Of a DNA stretch of 64,000 bases, positions 26,262-36,641 are shown piece after piece. The notes under the pieces were generated by a model. That model searched no databases. It saw only the letters and a program-made list of their open reading frames with translations, and was not told the origin of the DNA. The stretch is from Paraburkholderia hospita. GTDB taxonomy: Bacteria; Pseudomonadota; Gammaproteobacteria; Burkholderiales; Burkholderiaceae. Location: positions 2,170,001-2,234,000 of the forward strand of contig NZ_CP026106.1 of NCBI RefSeq assembly GCF_002902965.1, in the 5' to 3' direction. The number at the start of each line of letters is the position of its first letter. Positions within the stretch are counted from its first letter, which is position 1. Made by a program: the position numbers and the translations under genes.

Positions 26262-26582
26262 ATGAACAAGGCGCTGTTTCTTGCCGTACAACTGAATGTC
26301 GATGAGATGACTGCATCCCCTGCGCTGGTCGAACTGCTCAATGCGCATCTGGTCTTCGCCGTCGATGTCGCCGAGGCCGCCGATGCCCTCGTGCAACTGG
26401 CAAGCGTGAGCCGCCTGTCGAGCGGCGTGGAAGCGAGCGTCGAGATTCCGGCGGTCGCCCTCGAACAGTTGCGCCAGGCGCTCGAAGCGCTCAGCGAATA
26501 CGACCAGTCGTGGCTCTTTGCGCTGGAACCTGGCCATGCACTATTTGACGATATCGCACGTGGGCAACGCACGCTGCATTGA
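26262..26582 (+). CDS. Hypothetical protein (106 aa)
   Basis: The sequence starts MNKALFLAVQLNVDEMTASP, is rich in Ala/Leu/Val and probably helical, with no signal peptide or membrane segment. The ribosome-binding site is excellent (GAGGAGG, 5 nt before ATG). A second hypothetical gene follows 55 bp downstream. I recognise no domain. Confidence 0.7.
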   Translation: MNKALFLAVQLNVDEMTASPALVELLNAHLVFAVDVAEAADALVQLASVSRLSSGVEASVEIPAVALEQLRQALEALSEYDQSWLFALEPGHALFDDIARGQRTLH

Positions 26583-26637
26583 TGCGCCCGCTACCCTGAA
26601 GAGGTATGGCTTCCCGGCCGCCTACCGAGGATCGATC

Positions 26638-27387
26638 GTGAAAAATCTCTTGAACATGCGTCGCGCTGCTGTCAGCAATGGGGCCGCGGCTCACTTTCAT
26701 TTCCCGCCACAGAACGCCCCGCAAGCCGAACCTGCGCGACTCGACGACCTTCCCGCCAGTGAAAGCGATGCAAGCGCAACCATCGAAGCTCGCCCGGTCA
26801 GTTCGCCGCAGCGCCCCGTCACGCCGCTGCATGCGGTGCAGGTCACGCCCTCGGCGCCGAATGGACGCGCCGTGCAGCTCGCGGACGCAGCCGATGTAGA
26901 ACGCATGAGCGACAACGCCGAACTCACGACCTTCCACACGTTTCGCACTTTTGACTATTCGGTCAGTTTGCTGTTTTACCCAAAGGAAATGAAATACTTC
27001 GCCGCACTGTTTCAGGAAGACCGGCTATGGCGCGTGCTGAGCACGAGCGACATCAATACGGCCAGGCAGCTGTTTCACCATATGCAGGATCAGGCGACAC
27101 GGCTTTCCGACGGCGAGACGCGCCGCTTGCAGCTCGAAGCGCAGAACGAGCAACTGAAGCGGGCGATCGCGGAATCCGAAGCGCACGCGGAACGGCTGCG
27201 TCAGGGCTTGCAGCGCACGACCGAGCAGGATCAGGTGGTGACGAGCCGGCAGCATCAGTTGCGCAAGGAACTCGCGCAACTCGAAGCGCAACGCACGGCC
27301 GCGCAGGCCCAGTTGAACAAGGTGCATCGGCAGGTGCATCAGTTGAACGTTGCGAACAACGAGACGATTCCGCATATGCCGCGGTAA
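26638..27387 (+). CDS. DUF2968-like coiled-coil protein
   Basis: This 249-aa protein starts at a GTG with GAGG 7 nt upstream. A Pro/Ala-rich N-terminal third is followed by a conserved-looking block (FHTFRTFDYSVSLLFYPKEM, then YFAALFQEDRLWRVL, about 100-140) and a long coiled coil (about 150-240). I associate the block with DUF2968, a Burkholderiales family of unknown role. A strong terminator follows. In-frame upstream codons exist (to 26518) but overlap the preceding gene. Confidence 0.7.
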   Translation: MKNLLNMRRAAVSNGAAAHFHFPPQNAPQAEPARLDDLPASESDASATIEARPVSSPQRPVTPLHAVQVTPSAPNGRAVQLADAADVERMSDNAELTTFHTFRTFDYSVSLLFYPKEMKYFAALFQEDRLWRVLSTSDINTARQLFHHMQDQATRLSDGETRRLQLEAQNEQLKRAIAESEAHAERLRQGLQRTTEQDQVVTSRQHQLRKELAQLEAQRTAAQAQLNKVHRQVHQLNVANNETIPHMPR

Positions 27388-27427
27388 CGTGACGCGCGGC
27401 CTGACCCGACTTCGCCCGCACCGGAAG

Positions 27428-27469
27428 AAAAAAACGCCGCCCAGGTTTTACCTTGGGCGGCGTCTTTTT
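27428..27469. terminator. Bidirectional intrinsic terminator
   Basis: Stem ACGCCGCCCAGG / CCTTGGGCGGCGT (one bulge), loop TTTTA, flanked by an A-run on the left and CTTTTT on the right, so it can end both the rightward coiled-coil gene and the leftward DUF4148 gene. Confidence 0.9.
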
Positions 27470-27546
27470 ACCTGCGCGTGTCGGCTGGGGCTCGCGGACC
27501 CCAGCCGGCGCTTTCGATCTGGTTACTGCGTCAGCTTCGTCGGAGA

Positions 27547-27858
27547 TTAATTGCCGAAGAACACCGAACGCGGACCCTTCTCATCGGCCAGCGAGCGGCC
27601 AGCTTGCGACGTGCCGTTCGTCTGCACGCCATAGCCGCTTGCGTTGGCGTCTTCTGCGTGGACACGCGCTTCCGCGGCCTGGATGTTGTTCGGGTAGTTC
27701 TGGCGATCCGACAGCGGATCGTAGCCAGCCTTCTCCAGACGGGCGAGATCGGCGCGAACTTCGGCGCGCGTCACCGGCTGCTGGCTCGATTGGGCAAACG
27801 ATGCGACGGGAGCGGCAACAGCGGCAGCAAGAACGACTGCGGAAATAAGGGCTTTCAT
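27547..27858 (-). CDS. DUF4148 small secreted protein
   Basis: This 103-aa protein has a signal peptide (MKALISAVVLAAAVAAPVAS) and the DUF4148 segment VTRAEVRADLARLEKAGYDP, then HAEDANASGYG. It is a periplasmic protein of unknown function and a paralogue of 11466-11717. Its upstream region contains a 14-bp palindrome (27944-27957). Confidence 0.88.
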   Translation of the reverse strand: MKALISAVVLAAAVAAPVASFAQSSQQPVTRAEVRADLARLEKAGYDPLSDRQNYPNNIQAAEARVHAEDANASGYGVQTNGTSQAGRSLADEKGPRSVFFGN

Positions 27859-27943
27859 GGACAACCTCCGAGAACTTGTTTTTCGATTCACTGCGAACAT
27901 CGTGTCCGTCAGCGTTGATGCAAGTTTATTGAAGGAAACATCC

Positions 27944-27957
27944 TAGGGAAATCCCTA
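27944..27957. promoter_or_regulatory. Palindrome TAGGGA-AA-TCCCTA
   Basis: Perfect 6-bp arms with a 2-bp spacer, 86 bp upstream of the DUF4148 start. It is a candidate operator or promoter-region element; no protein can be assigned. Confidence 0.45.
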
Positions 27958-28090
27958 ATCTCGCTAAACTATGTTGCGAGAATTGAAATAATTCATGTAA
28001 CCGGGCGCTCGACCCGCTTTTTGAGATCAAATATTTGCAACGCTGTGTTCCAAAAAATGTGCACTGTTTGAAACAATGAGCCGCGCCAAA

Positions 28091-28128
28091 GCAAACGCCC
28101 CGGCGCCGTGAGGCGCCGGGGCGTTTGC
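28091..28128. terminator. Strong hairpin after 6-phosphogluconate dehydrogenase
   Basis: Perfect 17-bp stem (GCAAACGCCCCGGCGCC and its complement) with GTGA loop, 46 bp past the stop of the leftward gnd gene. No long U-tract, but its strength suggests a terminator or 3' stabiliser. Confidence 0.8.
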
Positions 28129-28173
28129 AATCAGACCAATCTTCGCTTTACGGAGCGAAGCAAGCCCGTCTGC

Positions 28174-29583
<1,410 letters not shown>

Positions 29584-29871
29584 GTGAATTCTCCTGATTC
29601 CAGTGAGTCTTGAGGCCGCGCCCACCATCAGGGCGCGGCGTCGAGGATGAAAGGATAAAAGAAATGACGGGATGACGCTCGCGTACTCCCCGCCCGCCGT
29701 GTTCGTGTCCCGCATAGTCGATGCGTGCGGGCTTTCGACACGCTTTCGCGCCGCGCTGCTTGTGCGGCCCGCTGCCGGCACTCTAAAGCTTAGTCCGCGA
29801 AACGCGCCGCGAACGTTTGGCGTGCAAGCGCAGAGTCAAGCGCAGGTAAAGCGTCCGACCCGGCGCGTGCG

Positions 29872-30486
29872 CTAACGTTTCCTGAACACGAGGCTGAAGT
29901 TGTTGGCAGGCATCTCAACCGGCTCATCGGCGTCGAAGCCCGCCGCGTCTGCCAGCGCCACCACGGCTTCCATGTCGCGCACGCCCCATGCGGGATTGCG
30001 GCGTTGCAACTGTTCGTCGAACGCAGCGTTGGTCGGCGCCGTATGCGCGCCGCCGCGCCGGTACGGCCCGTACAGAAAGAGCACGCCGCCCGGTCCGAGC
30101 AGCCGCCCCGCGCCGCCGATCAGCGCCTGCGCCGATGCCCACGGCGAGATATGGATCATGTTGATGCAGACGATCGCAGCGGCGGCCTCGATGCCCCACG
30201 ACGCGTCGCGCACGTCGAGCGCGAGCGGCGGCCGCACGTTGGCCAGCCCGCTATGCGCCGTCCACGCGGCAATCGACGCGCGCGCCTCGTCGTCGAGGTC
30301 GCTCGGCTGCCAGACGAGATGCGGCAGCGCCGCAGCGAAGTGGATCGCGTGCTGGCCCGTGCCGCTCGCGATCTCGAGCACGGTGCCCGTCGCGGGCAGG
30401 ACGCGTTCGAGCACGGCGAGAATCGGCTCGCGGTTACGTTCGGCGGAAGGCGCGTGCTGGCGCAGGTTGAGATCAGGCGTAGTCAT
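29872..30486 (-). CDS. DUF938 family SAM-dependent methyltransferase
   Basis: This 204-aa class I methyltransferase-like protein has HAPSAERNREPIL at the start, the SAM-binding EIASGTGQHAIHFA (about 38-51), WQPSDLD, and NMIHISPWA, all DUF938 hallmarks. The substrate is unknown. It is leftward, ten bases downstream of the stop of the flavoprotein gene 30497-31102, and probably co-transcribed with it. Confidence 0.88.
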   Translation of the reverse strand: MTTPDLNLRQHAPSAERNREPILAVLERVLPATGTVLEIASGTGQHAIHFAAALPHLVWQPSDLDDEARASIAAWTAHSGLANVRPPLALDVRDASWGIEAAAAIVCINMIHISPWASAQALIGGAGRLLGPGGVLFLYGPYRRGGAHTAPTNAAFDEQLQRRNPAWGVRDMEAVVALADAAGFDADEPVEMPANNFSLVFRKR

Positions 30487-30496
30487 GGCGGTTCAA

Positions 30497-31102
30497 TCAG
30501 TACAGACCGGTTCGCATCCGTTCAACGAGGTCGCGATCATACGCGAGCGCGTCGAAAGTCTCACCGAAAATGCGCTTGTGCATGTCGCCCGCGCTCGGCA
30601 GGCGCGAGCGCTCGACATGGCGCGACGGGTCCCACAACTTCGAGCGCGCCAGCGCTTTCGAGCAATGAAAGTACACCGCGTCGATATCGACGATCAACAC
30701 CGTGCGAGGCGTCTTGCCGTCGACCGCGAAGCTCTCGAGCAACGCCGGTTCGACCGAAACGCGCCCGCGTCCATTGACGCGCAGCGTCTCGCCGACACCC
30801 GGCACGACGAACAGCAGCCCCACATGCGGATTGACGATCACATTGCGCAGACTGTCGACGCGGTTGTTGCCTACGCGGTCGGGAATCGCCAGCGTGCGCG
30901 AGTCGATCAGCCGGACGAACCCGGGCGCATCGCCGCGCGGCGAGCAGTCGAGGCCTTCGGGGCCCGCCGTCGCCAGCACGATGAATGGCGATTGCTCGAT
31001 GAACGCGCGATAGCAGTCGTTGACGTACGGAATCTCCTTGCGTATCGAGCGCTCGTGCGGCTGCCCGTACAGCGCTTCCAGTTCTTCTATCGACGTGAGC
31101 AT
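30497..31102 (-). CDS. PPOX-type FMN-dependent flavoprotein (pyridoxamine oxidase-like)
   Basis: This 201-aa split-barrel protein carries FIVLATAGPEGLDCSPRGD (about 40-58), AIPDRVGNNRVDSLRNVI, VGLLFVVPGVGETLRVNG and DIDAVYFHCSKALARSKLW, matching the MSMEG_1061-type family. It probably binds FMN and reduces a small substrate. It lies upstream of the DUF938 gene with a 10-bp gap and downstream of the sirtuin gene. Confidence 0.85.
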   Translation of the reverse strand: MLTSIEELEALYGQPHERSIRKEIPYVNDCYRAFIEQSPFIVLATAGPEGLDCSPRGDAPGFVRLIDSRTLAIPDRVGNNRVDSLRNVIVNPHVGLLFVVPGVGETLRVNGRGRVSVEPALLESFAVDGKTPRTVLIVDIDAVYFHCSKALARSKLWDPSRHVERSRLPSAGDMHKRIFGETFDALAYDRDLVERMRTGLY

Positions 31103-31149
31103 CGGCGTTCCTTGTGAATTGACATGAGGCGGGCGCGCACCTGCGGGCA

Positions 31150-31995
31150 TTAGCTGACCGCGAGACGCGCCGCGAGCGCGGCGAGCGCATCGCCGCATGG
31201 CGCTGCCACTTTCAGCGACAGCAACTCATCGGCGCGCGTGCGTCCCAGATTGATCGCGGCGACCGGCTTGCCCATCTTCTGCGCCCACACGCAGAAACGG
31301 TAGCCCGAATACACCATCAGCGACGAGCCGACCACGAGCATCGCGTCGGCGGCATCGAGCGCGTGTGTAGCCGCCTCGACGCGCGCCTTCGGCACGTTCT
31401 CGCCGAAAAACACGACATCGGGCTTCAGCAGCCCGCCGCAGTGCGGACACGCCGGAATGCGGAACGAGCCGAGGTCGTGCCATTCGAGATGCGCGTCGCC
31501 GTCGGCGGCCGGTTCGGCGATCACATCGAGCAGCGCGGGGTTCGCGTTGATCAGCGTTTGCTGGATCGACGCGCGCGTGTGATGCGAGTTGCAATCGAGA
31601 CATGTCACTTCGCCGATGCTGCCGTGCAGTTCGATCACGTCGCTGCTGCCCGCGCGCTGATGCAGTCCGTCAACATTCTGCGTAACGAGCGCCCCTACAT
31701 GCCCGGCCGCTTCGAGCCGCGCGAGCGCGTGATGCGCGGCATTCGGCGCGGCCTTCGCGACCACGGGCCAACCGACCGTGCTGCGCGCCCAGTAACGCTG
31801 GCGCGACGCGACGGAGCCAAGAAACTCCTGCAACGTGATGGGCGGCGAGCGTTTCCATTCGCCGTTTTCGTCGCGATAGCCGGGGATGCCGGAATCGGTA
31901 CTGATACCCGCGCCCGTCAGCACGAAAAGCCGGGGATGGCGTTCGACGAAGTCATGCAAAGCGGCAAGCGCGTGAGGTTCGATCAGCGGGGACAT
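31150..31995 (-). CDS. Sir2-type NAD-dependent deacylase
   Basis: This 281-aa sirtuin has GAGISTDSGIPGYRDENG (about 24-41), TQNVDGLHQRAGS, the catalytic His in ELHGS and two zinc Cys pairs (CLDC and CPHC). The GIPGYRD pattern and the sequence around it resemble the SIRT4-like class II group, which often removes acyl groups other than acetyl. The ATG at 31995 is favoured; an in-frame ATG at 32085 would overlap the next gene. It probably forms a leftward unit with the flavoprotein and methyltransferase genes. Confidence 0.93.
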   Translation of the reverse strand: MSPLIEPHALAALHDFVERHPRLFVLTGAGISTDSGIPGYRDENGEWKRSPPITLQEFLGSVASRQRYWARSTVGWPVVAKAAPNAAHHALARLEAAGHVGALVTQNVDGLHQRAGSSDVIELHGSIGEVTCLDCNSHHTRASIQQTLINANPALLDVIAEPAADGDAHLEWHDLGSFRIPACPHCGGLLKPDVVFFGENVPKARVEAATHALDAADAMLVVGSSLMVYSGYRFCVWAQKMGKPVAAINLGRTRADELLSLKVAAPCGDALAALAARLAVS

Positions 31996-32050
31996 AGAGT
32001 CGATGAAGCGGCGCGAGAGAGTGGTTGCAAACGGGTCATGAGGCAAACGC

Positions 32051-32308
32051 TTAGCGCTTCTTGCCCGGCTCGCCTTCGTGCTCAACCGGCTGCGCGTGCC
32101 GCGCTTCCCACGCAGCCAGCGCCGCGCGATACCGCGTGACCTCTTCCGCGTACAGATCGAACACGCACGGATCGCAGCCGCTATCGCAGCATTCGCTGGG
32201 GTCGGGCCGCGTGGGCGGCGTGGGGCGCGGATCGGCGGTGGCCGGCGCCCCCGAGTGCGTGGCCTCGTCAGCAGTCACATCTACTTCCAGTGGTTCGGGA
32301 AGCGTCAA
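32051..32308 (-). CDS. Oxidoreductase-like domain protein (small, Cys-rich)
   Basis: This 85-aa protein carries PDPSECCDSGCDPCVFDLYAEE, the Oxidored-like signature (CCxxGCxxCVxDxY), which also occurs at the N-terminus of some eukaryotic reductases and alone in proteobacteria. The four cysteines may bind a metal. The function is unknown. It lies upstream of the sirtuin gene on the same strand. Confidence 0.88.
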   Translation of the reverse strand: MTLPEPLEVDVTADEATHSGAPATADPRPTPPTRPDPSECCDSGCDPCVFDLYAEEVTRYRAALAAWEARHAQPVEHEGEPGKKR

Positions 32309-32349
32309 GTATACGTCGAGTGCCCGCGCCGCGTTGTGTCACATACGGG

Positions 32350-33126
32350 TCATCCGCGGCCGACGAACGGCATCTTGCTCGCCATGATCGTCATGAACTG
32401 CACGTTCGCCGACAGCGGCAGATTCGCCATATTCAGCACGGCATCGGCGACATGTTCGACGTTCATCAGCGGCTCGACAGCGATCGTGCCGTTGGCCTGC
32501 GGCACGCCGCGGGCCATCCGCTCGGCCATTTCGGTCTCGGCGTTGCCAATGTCGATCTGGCCGCACACGATGTCGTAAGGCCGGCCATCGAGCGAGACCG
32601 ACTTGGTGAGACCCGTGATCGCATGCTTGGTCGCCGTGTACGCAATGCTCAACGGCCGCGGCGCATGCGCGGAGATCGAGCCGTTGTTGATGATGCGCCC
32701 GCCTCGCGGCGTTTGCGCCTTCATCATCCCGAATGCTGCGCGCGTGCACAGGAACACGCCCGTGAGGTTGGTATCGACGACGGAACGCCAGTCGTCGAGT
32801 TCGATCTGGTCGATTTCGACGGGCGGCGCATTGCGGCCCGCGTTGTTGAACAGCACGTCGAGCCGCCCGTAGCGCAGCCGGATCGCGTCGAACAGCGCGG
32901 CGACGCTCGCGGCATCCGTCACGTCGCAGGCAATGGCGAGTGCGTCCTGGCCGCGTGCTTGTGCATCTGTTGCGAGCGCATCGAGTGGGGCCTGCCTGCG
33001 CCCCGTCAGTACGACGCTATAGCCGTTGGCAAGCAGCTTGAGCGCCGTCGCCTTGCCGATGCCGCTGCCCGCGCCTGTCACGAGCGCCACTTTGTTTGCT
33101 TGCGTTGTCTCTGCTGTCTGCGTCAC
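32350..33126 (-). CDS. Short-chain dehydrogenase/reductase
   Basis: This 258-aa classical SDR has TGAGSGIG (cofactor site, about 18-25), NNAGRNAPP, a catalytic Ser in INNGSISAH and Tyr/Lys in YTATKHA. The TGRRQ after strand 2 suggests an NADP(H) preference. The substrate is unknown. It starts 49 bp after the amino-acid binding protein gene and may be the last member of that leftward operon. Confidence 0.9.
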   Translation of the reverse strand: MTQTAETTQANKVALVTGAGSGIGKATALKLLANGYSVVLTGRRQAPLDALATDAQARGQDALAIACDVTDAASVAALFDAIRLRYGRLDVLFNNAGRNAPPVEIDQIELDDWRSVVDTNLTGVFLCTRAAFGMMKAQTPRGGRIINNGSISAHAPRPLSIAYTATKHAITGLTKSVSLDGRPYDIVCGQIDIGNAETEMAERMARGVPQANGTIAVEPLMNVEHVADAVLNMANLPLSANVQFMTIMASKMPFVGRG

Positions 33127-33175
33127 ACCGTATCTCCAGGTCGTGCTGCCCGCGACGCGGCGCGACGCTGCCCCG

Positions 33176-34084
33176 TCAATCGAGCGCGCGGTCGTTCGGC
33201 TTCGCGAACAGCTGTTTCATCTCCGCCGACAACGGGTAGTTCAGGTTGATGCCCTTCGGCGGAATGGATTGCGTGAACCACTTCAGGTAGAGGTTCGCCG
33301 CTTCGCCGGAAGTTTGCAAGCGCGCGATCACGCCGTCGACCAGTTTCTTGAAGCCCGGATCATCCTTGCGGAACATGCAGCCATACACTTCCGACATCGG
33401 CGACGTGCCTGTGATCACGTAGTCGTCGGCGTTCGCCTCTTTCGCTTTCGCGCCATACAGCAGCGGATCGTCCATCACGAAGGCGACCGCGCGCCCCGTC
33501 TTGACGTTGAGGAACGACTCGGCGTGATCCTTCGCGCTGATGAGGCGCATGTTCATCGACTTTTCGGCGTTCATCTGCCGCAGCAGACGCTCTTCTGACG
33601 TGCCCGCCGTCGTCACGACCGTCTTGTTGGCGAGATCGCCGAAGTCTTTCACGCCCGAGTCCTTCTTCACGATCATGCGCACACCGTACTGGAAGAAGCT
33701 GTTCGAGAAGGCGGCCTGGTTGTCGCGCTCTTTCGTGTGCGTGGTCGAGCCGCATTCGATATCGATCGTGCCGTTCTGCACGAGCGGAATACGGTTCTGC
33801 GACGTGATGGGAATCTCGCGCACCTTGAGGTCCGGCAGCTTCAGCTCTTTTTTCACCTCGTCGACGATCTTCAGCGCGATCGCCTGCGAATAGCCGATCA
33901 CGTGCTGCTCTTCGTCGTAGTACGAGAACGGCACCGACGATTCGCGCACGCCGAGCGAAATCGCGCCCGTTTCGCGGATCTTCTTCAAGGTCGCGCTCGA
34001 GTCCTGCGCGTGCGCGTTGCCGCCTGCGAGGGTGACGGCGATCAGTGCCGCGAGCGTTGCGTGCTTCGTCATCGTTGTTTTCAT
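33176..34084 (-). CDS. Amino-acid ABC transporter periplasmic binding protein (GltI-like)
   Basis: This 302-aa type-II solute-binding protein has a signal peptide ([17 protein letters not shown]), then [45 protein letters not shown] and [15 protein letters not shown], very like glutamate/aspartate-binding GltI. No permease or ATPase genes are in the window, so it is an orphan component or works with a distant transporter. It follows a D-amino-acid dehydrogenase gene by 34 bp, pointing to amino-acid uptake for that enzyme. Confidence 0.92.
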   Translation of the reverse strand: MKTTMTKHATLAALIAVTLAGGNAHAQDSSATLKKIRETGAISLGVRESSVPFSYYDEEQHVIGYSQAIALKIVDEVKKELKLPDLKVREIPITSQNRIPLVQNGTIDIECGSTTHTKERDNQAAFSNSFFQYGVRMIVKKDSGVKDFGDLANKTVVTTAGTSEERLLRQMNAEKSMNMRLISAKDHAESFLNVKTGRAVAFVMDDPLLYGAKAKEANADDYVITGTSPMSEVYGCMFRKDDPGFKKLVDGVIARLQTSGEAANLYLKWFTQSIPPKGINLNYPLSAEMKQLFAKPNDRALD

Positions 34085-34118
34085 CGTCTCTCCTGTTATG
34101 GATGTGTGTGCAACGAAA

Positions 34119-35369
34119 TCAGCGGTCGTATGCGTAGGCATCGATATCGACGGACGGCGCGCGGCCCGCGATCACGTCGGCGATCACGCGCGCGCTGCCG
34201 CACGCGAGCGTGAAGCCCAGCGCGCCGTGGCCGGTGTTGAGCCAGAGGTTGCTATACGGCGTTCTGCCGATCAGCGGCTTCGAATCGGGCGTTGCGGGAC
34301 GATGGCCGCACCAGGTCTGCGCGTTCGCGTAGTCGCCAGCGGCGGGGAAGATTTCCTGTGCCTGGCGCTTGAGCAGGTCGACGCGCCCCGCCCGCTGCGC
34401 GTCGCTTAGACCCGCGATCTCCACCATGCCTGCAATCCGCAAGCGCCCGCCAAGCGGCGCATACACGATCTTTCGATGCAGGTCCGTCACGCTGACGCGT
34501 GGCGTGTGCAGCGGATTAGCGTTGTGAATCGTCAGGCTGTAGCCCGTCAGCGGATAGACGGGCAGACGCACGCCAAGCGCATCGAGCAGCGGCACGCTGC
34601 CAAGCCCGAGCGCGACGACGAACGCATCGGCTTCGATATCGCCCGCTGCGGTGCGCGCCGCGACGATCCGCCCGCCCTCGCTGACGAGTTCGCGCACGGG
34701 CGTCTCGTAGCGGATGGTCACGCGATGCCGCCGCTGCAGCGCATCCGCGAGCGCAACGCCGAAGCGATGACAATCGCCCGCTTCTTCCGACGGTGTATGG
34801 ATGCCGCCCGCGATCAGCGGCTGCGCATGCGCAAGCGCGGGTTCGAGCGCGACGCACGCGCTGCCGTCGAGCGCACGCTGATTCGAGCCCGCCGCGACGA
34901 GCAGTTCCATCTTGCGGCGCGCACGCTCGAACTCGTGCGGGTCGCGATAGACGACGAGCTTGCCGTTGCGCACGTAGTCGAACGCAATCGATTCGTGCTC
35001 GACGATCTCATGCAGCGCCGCCTTGCTGAGCGCGCCGAGGCTCAACATTTCCAGCGCCGTCTGCCGCGCGCGACGGCTGCGGCACGCGAGCAGGAACGCG
35101 ACGCACCAGCGCCACTGCTGCGCGTCGAAACGCGGAATGAAGCGCAGCGCCGAATCGCGCTGCAACAGCCACGCGGGCAGCTTGGGCAGCACGGCGGGAT
35201 CGGCGAGCGGCGCGACGTAGCTGTAGCTCAGCTGGCCGCCGTTCGCGAAGCTCGCTTCGAGCGCTGCGCCGCCGCGCGCCTCGACGATCGTGACGTCGTG
35301 GCCATCGCGGGCCAGACTCCAGGCCGTCGTCAGTCCGACGACGCCCGCTCCGAGGACACAGACATGCAT
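34119..35369 (-). CDS. dadA: D-amino acid dehydrogenase, small subunit
   Basis: This 416-aa FAD enzyme deaminates D-amino acids to 2-oxo acids. It begins MHVCVLGAGVVGLTTAWSLA (dinucleotide fold), with EASFANGGQLSYSYVAPLADP characteristic of DadA, and ends near WCGHRPATPDSKPLIGRTP and NTGHGALGFTLACGSA. Length is usual for the family. A LysR gene lies upstream on the same strand with a 121-bp gap; the binding protein and SDR genes follow. Confidence 0.92.
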   Translation of the reverse strand: MHVCVLGAGVVGLTTAWSLARDGHDVTIVEARGGAALEASFANGGQLSYSYVAPLADPAVLPKLPAWLLQRDSALRFIPRFDAQQWRWCVAFLLACRSRRARQTALEMLSLGALSKAALHEIVEHESIAFDYVRNGKLVVYRDPHEFERARRKMELLVAAGSNQRALDGSACVALEPALAHAQPLIAGGIHTPSEEAGDCHRFGVALADALQRRHRVTIRYETPVRELVSEGGRIVAARTAAGDIEADAFVVALGLGSVPLLDALGVRLPVYPLTGYSLTIHNANPLHTPRVSVTDLHRKIVYAPLGGRLRIAGMVEIAGLSDAQRAGRVDLLKRQAQEIFPAAGDYANAQTWCGHRPATPDSKPLIGRTPYSNLWLNTGHGALGFTLACGSARVIADVIAGRAPSVDIDAYAYDR

Positions 35370-35490
35370 GAAGGCTCACTACCTTGCGATTACATTGCAG
35401 GTGAGTGTCGCGCGCCGAAAACGGCGTATCAAATGACGAGATGCGAGGCTGCATAACCTCAGGTTAAGGGTGCGCTTCCCTGCATGTGGC

Positions 35491-36366
35491 TTATGCGAAA
35501 TGCGCGCGCAACACGTCGACGAACGCGTTGCCCGCCTGCGACGTCAGCCCGCCGTCGCGCCACAACGCAAACACGCCGACCGACAACGGCGGTGTAACCG
35601 GCCGCACGGTGACAGCTTCCGCGCCGCTCTTCGCGGTCAGCTCGTCGAGCAGCGCATGGCCGATGCCGCGCGCGGCGAGCGCGCGGGCGACGTGCCACGT
35701 GTGCGCCTCGACGGCGGGCGCGTGGCCGTCGAGACCCAATGCTTCCAGCGCGTTGCCGATCATCTCGCCAAGCGGATCGGCATTGCCGATGCCGATCCAG
35801 TCCCCTTCGACGAACGCTTGCAGCGTCATCGGCGCGTCGCCTGCGGCTTCATCGCGCGGGCCGACGCATACGACGGGCGTGCGACCCAGCTCGGCGGACG
35901 CGATGCCCGGCCGCGCCGGCGGATTCAGCGCGACGGCCAGATCGAGATCGCGGGTGAGCAGCGCGTTCAGCAGTTCCTCCGTGTGACGCGTCTGGATTCG
36001 CAGCGACACACGCGGATACGCCCCGCGAAACGCCTCGATGGCGGGCGGAATCAGGCTCAGGCCAAGGCTCGGCAGACAGCCGATCCGCAAATGCCCTTCC
36101 GGCTGCCGCGCGAGATTGCGCGCGAGATCGCGGATGCTGTCGAGGTTGGTCTGCAGCTTCTGCGTTTCGGAGAACAGTAGCTCGGCTTCGCGCGTCGGCT
36201 GAAGGCGGCCGTGCACGCGGTTGAAGAGCGTGAGGCCCGCGCTGCGCTCCGCGTGCGCGAGCACCTTGCTGACGGCGGGCTGCGAAACGCACAGCAGTTC
36301 GGCCGCTTTCGACAGCGAGCCGGTGCGCATGATGGCGTGGAAAACTTCGATGTGGCGCAGGCGCAT
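35491..36366 (-). CDS. LysR-family regulator (upstream of dadA)
   Basis: This 291-aa protein has an N-terminal helix-turn-helix (LRHIEVFHAIMRTGSLSKAA, then ELLCVSQPAVSKVLAHAE) and a substrate-binding domain (about 90-290). The start resembles regulators of arginine/octopine-type catabolism (MRLRHIEVFHAIM). It probably controls the dadA-binding protein-SDR operon, which it precedes on the same strand. Confidence 0.9.
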   Translation of the reverse strand: MRLRHIEVFHAIMRTGSLSKAAELLCVSQPAVSKVLAHAERSAGLTLFNRVHGRLQPTREAELLFSETQKLQTNLDSIRDLARNLARQPEGHLRIGCLPSLGLSLIPPAIEAFRGAYPRVSLRIQTRHTEELLNALLTRDLDLAVALNPPARPGIASAELGRTPVVCVGPRDEAAGDAPMTLQAFVEGDWIGIGNADPLGEMIGNALEALGLDGHAPAVEAHTWHVARALAARGIGHALLDELTAKSGAEAVTVRPVTPPLSVGVFALWRDGGLTSQAGNAFVDVLRAHFA

Positions 36367-36641
36367 GGCGCGGGTTCGGGTCAGCGGGTCGGTGGAAAGG
36401 CGTCAAGGATACTGGCTTCGGTTCCGTTACGGCTTCATTACCGCTCTATTACAACGCTTGTCTCGGCTTGCGTTCCGCCGTGCCGCTTTCCGTCAATTCT
36501 TCGAACCCGGCGGCCCGCGATCTCTTTCCAATCCTGCCAATTTCGAGACGGGACGCGCGCCAATGGTATCGTTCGCCTTTGACGTGCATCACGAAAGTCC
36601 TGCCGGTATGACGAAACGGAATCCGGCAGACGAAACGCATC

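Noticed and set aside
29672..29875. 67-codon rightward frame upstream of gnd
   Set aside because: No ribosome-binding site, no homology and typical shadow composition.
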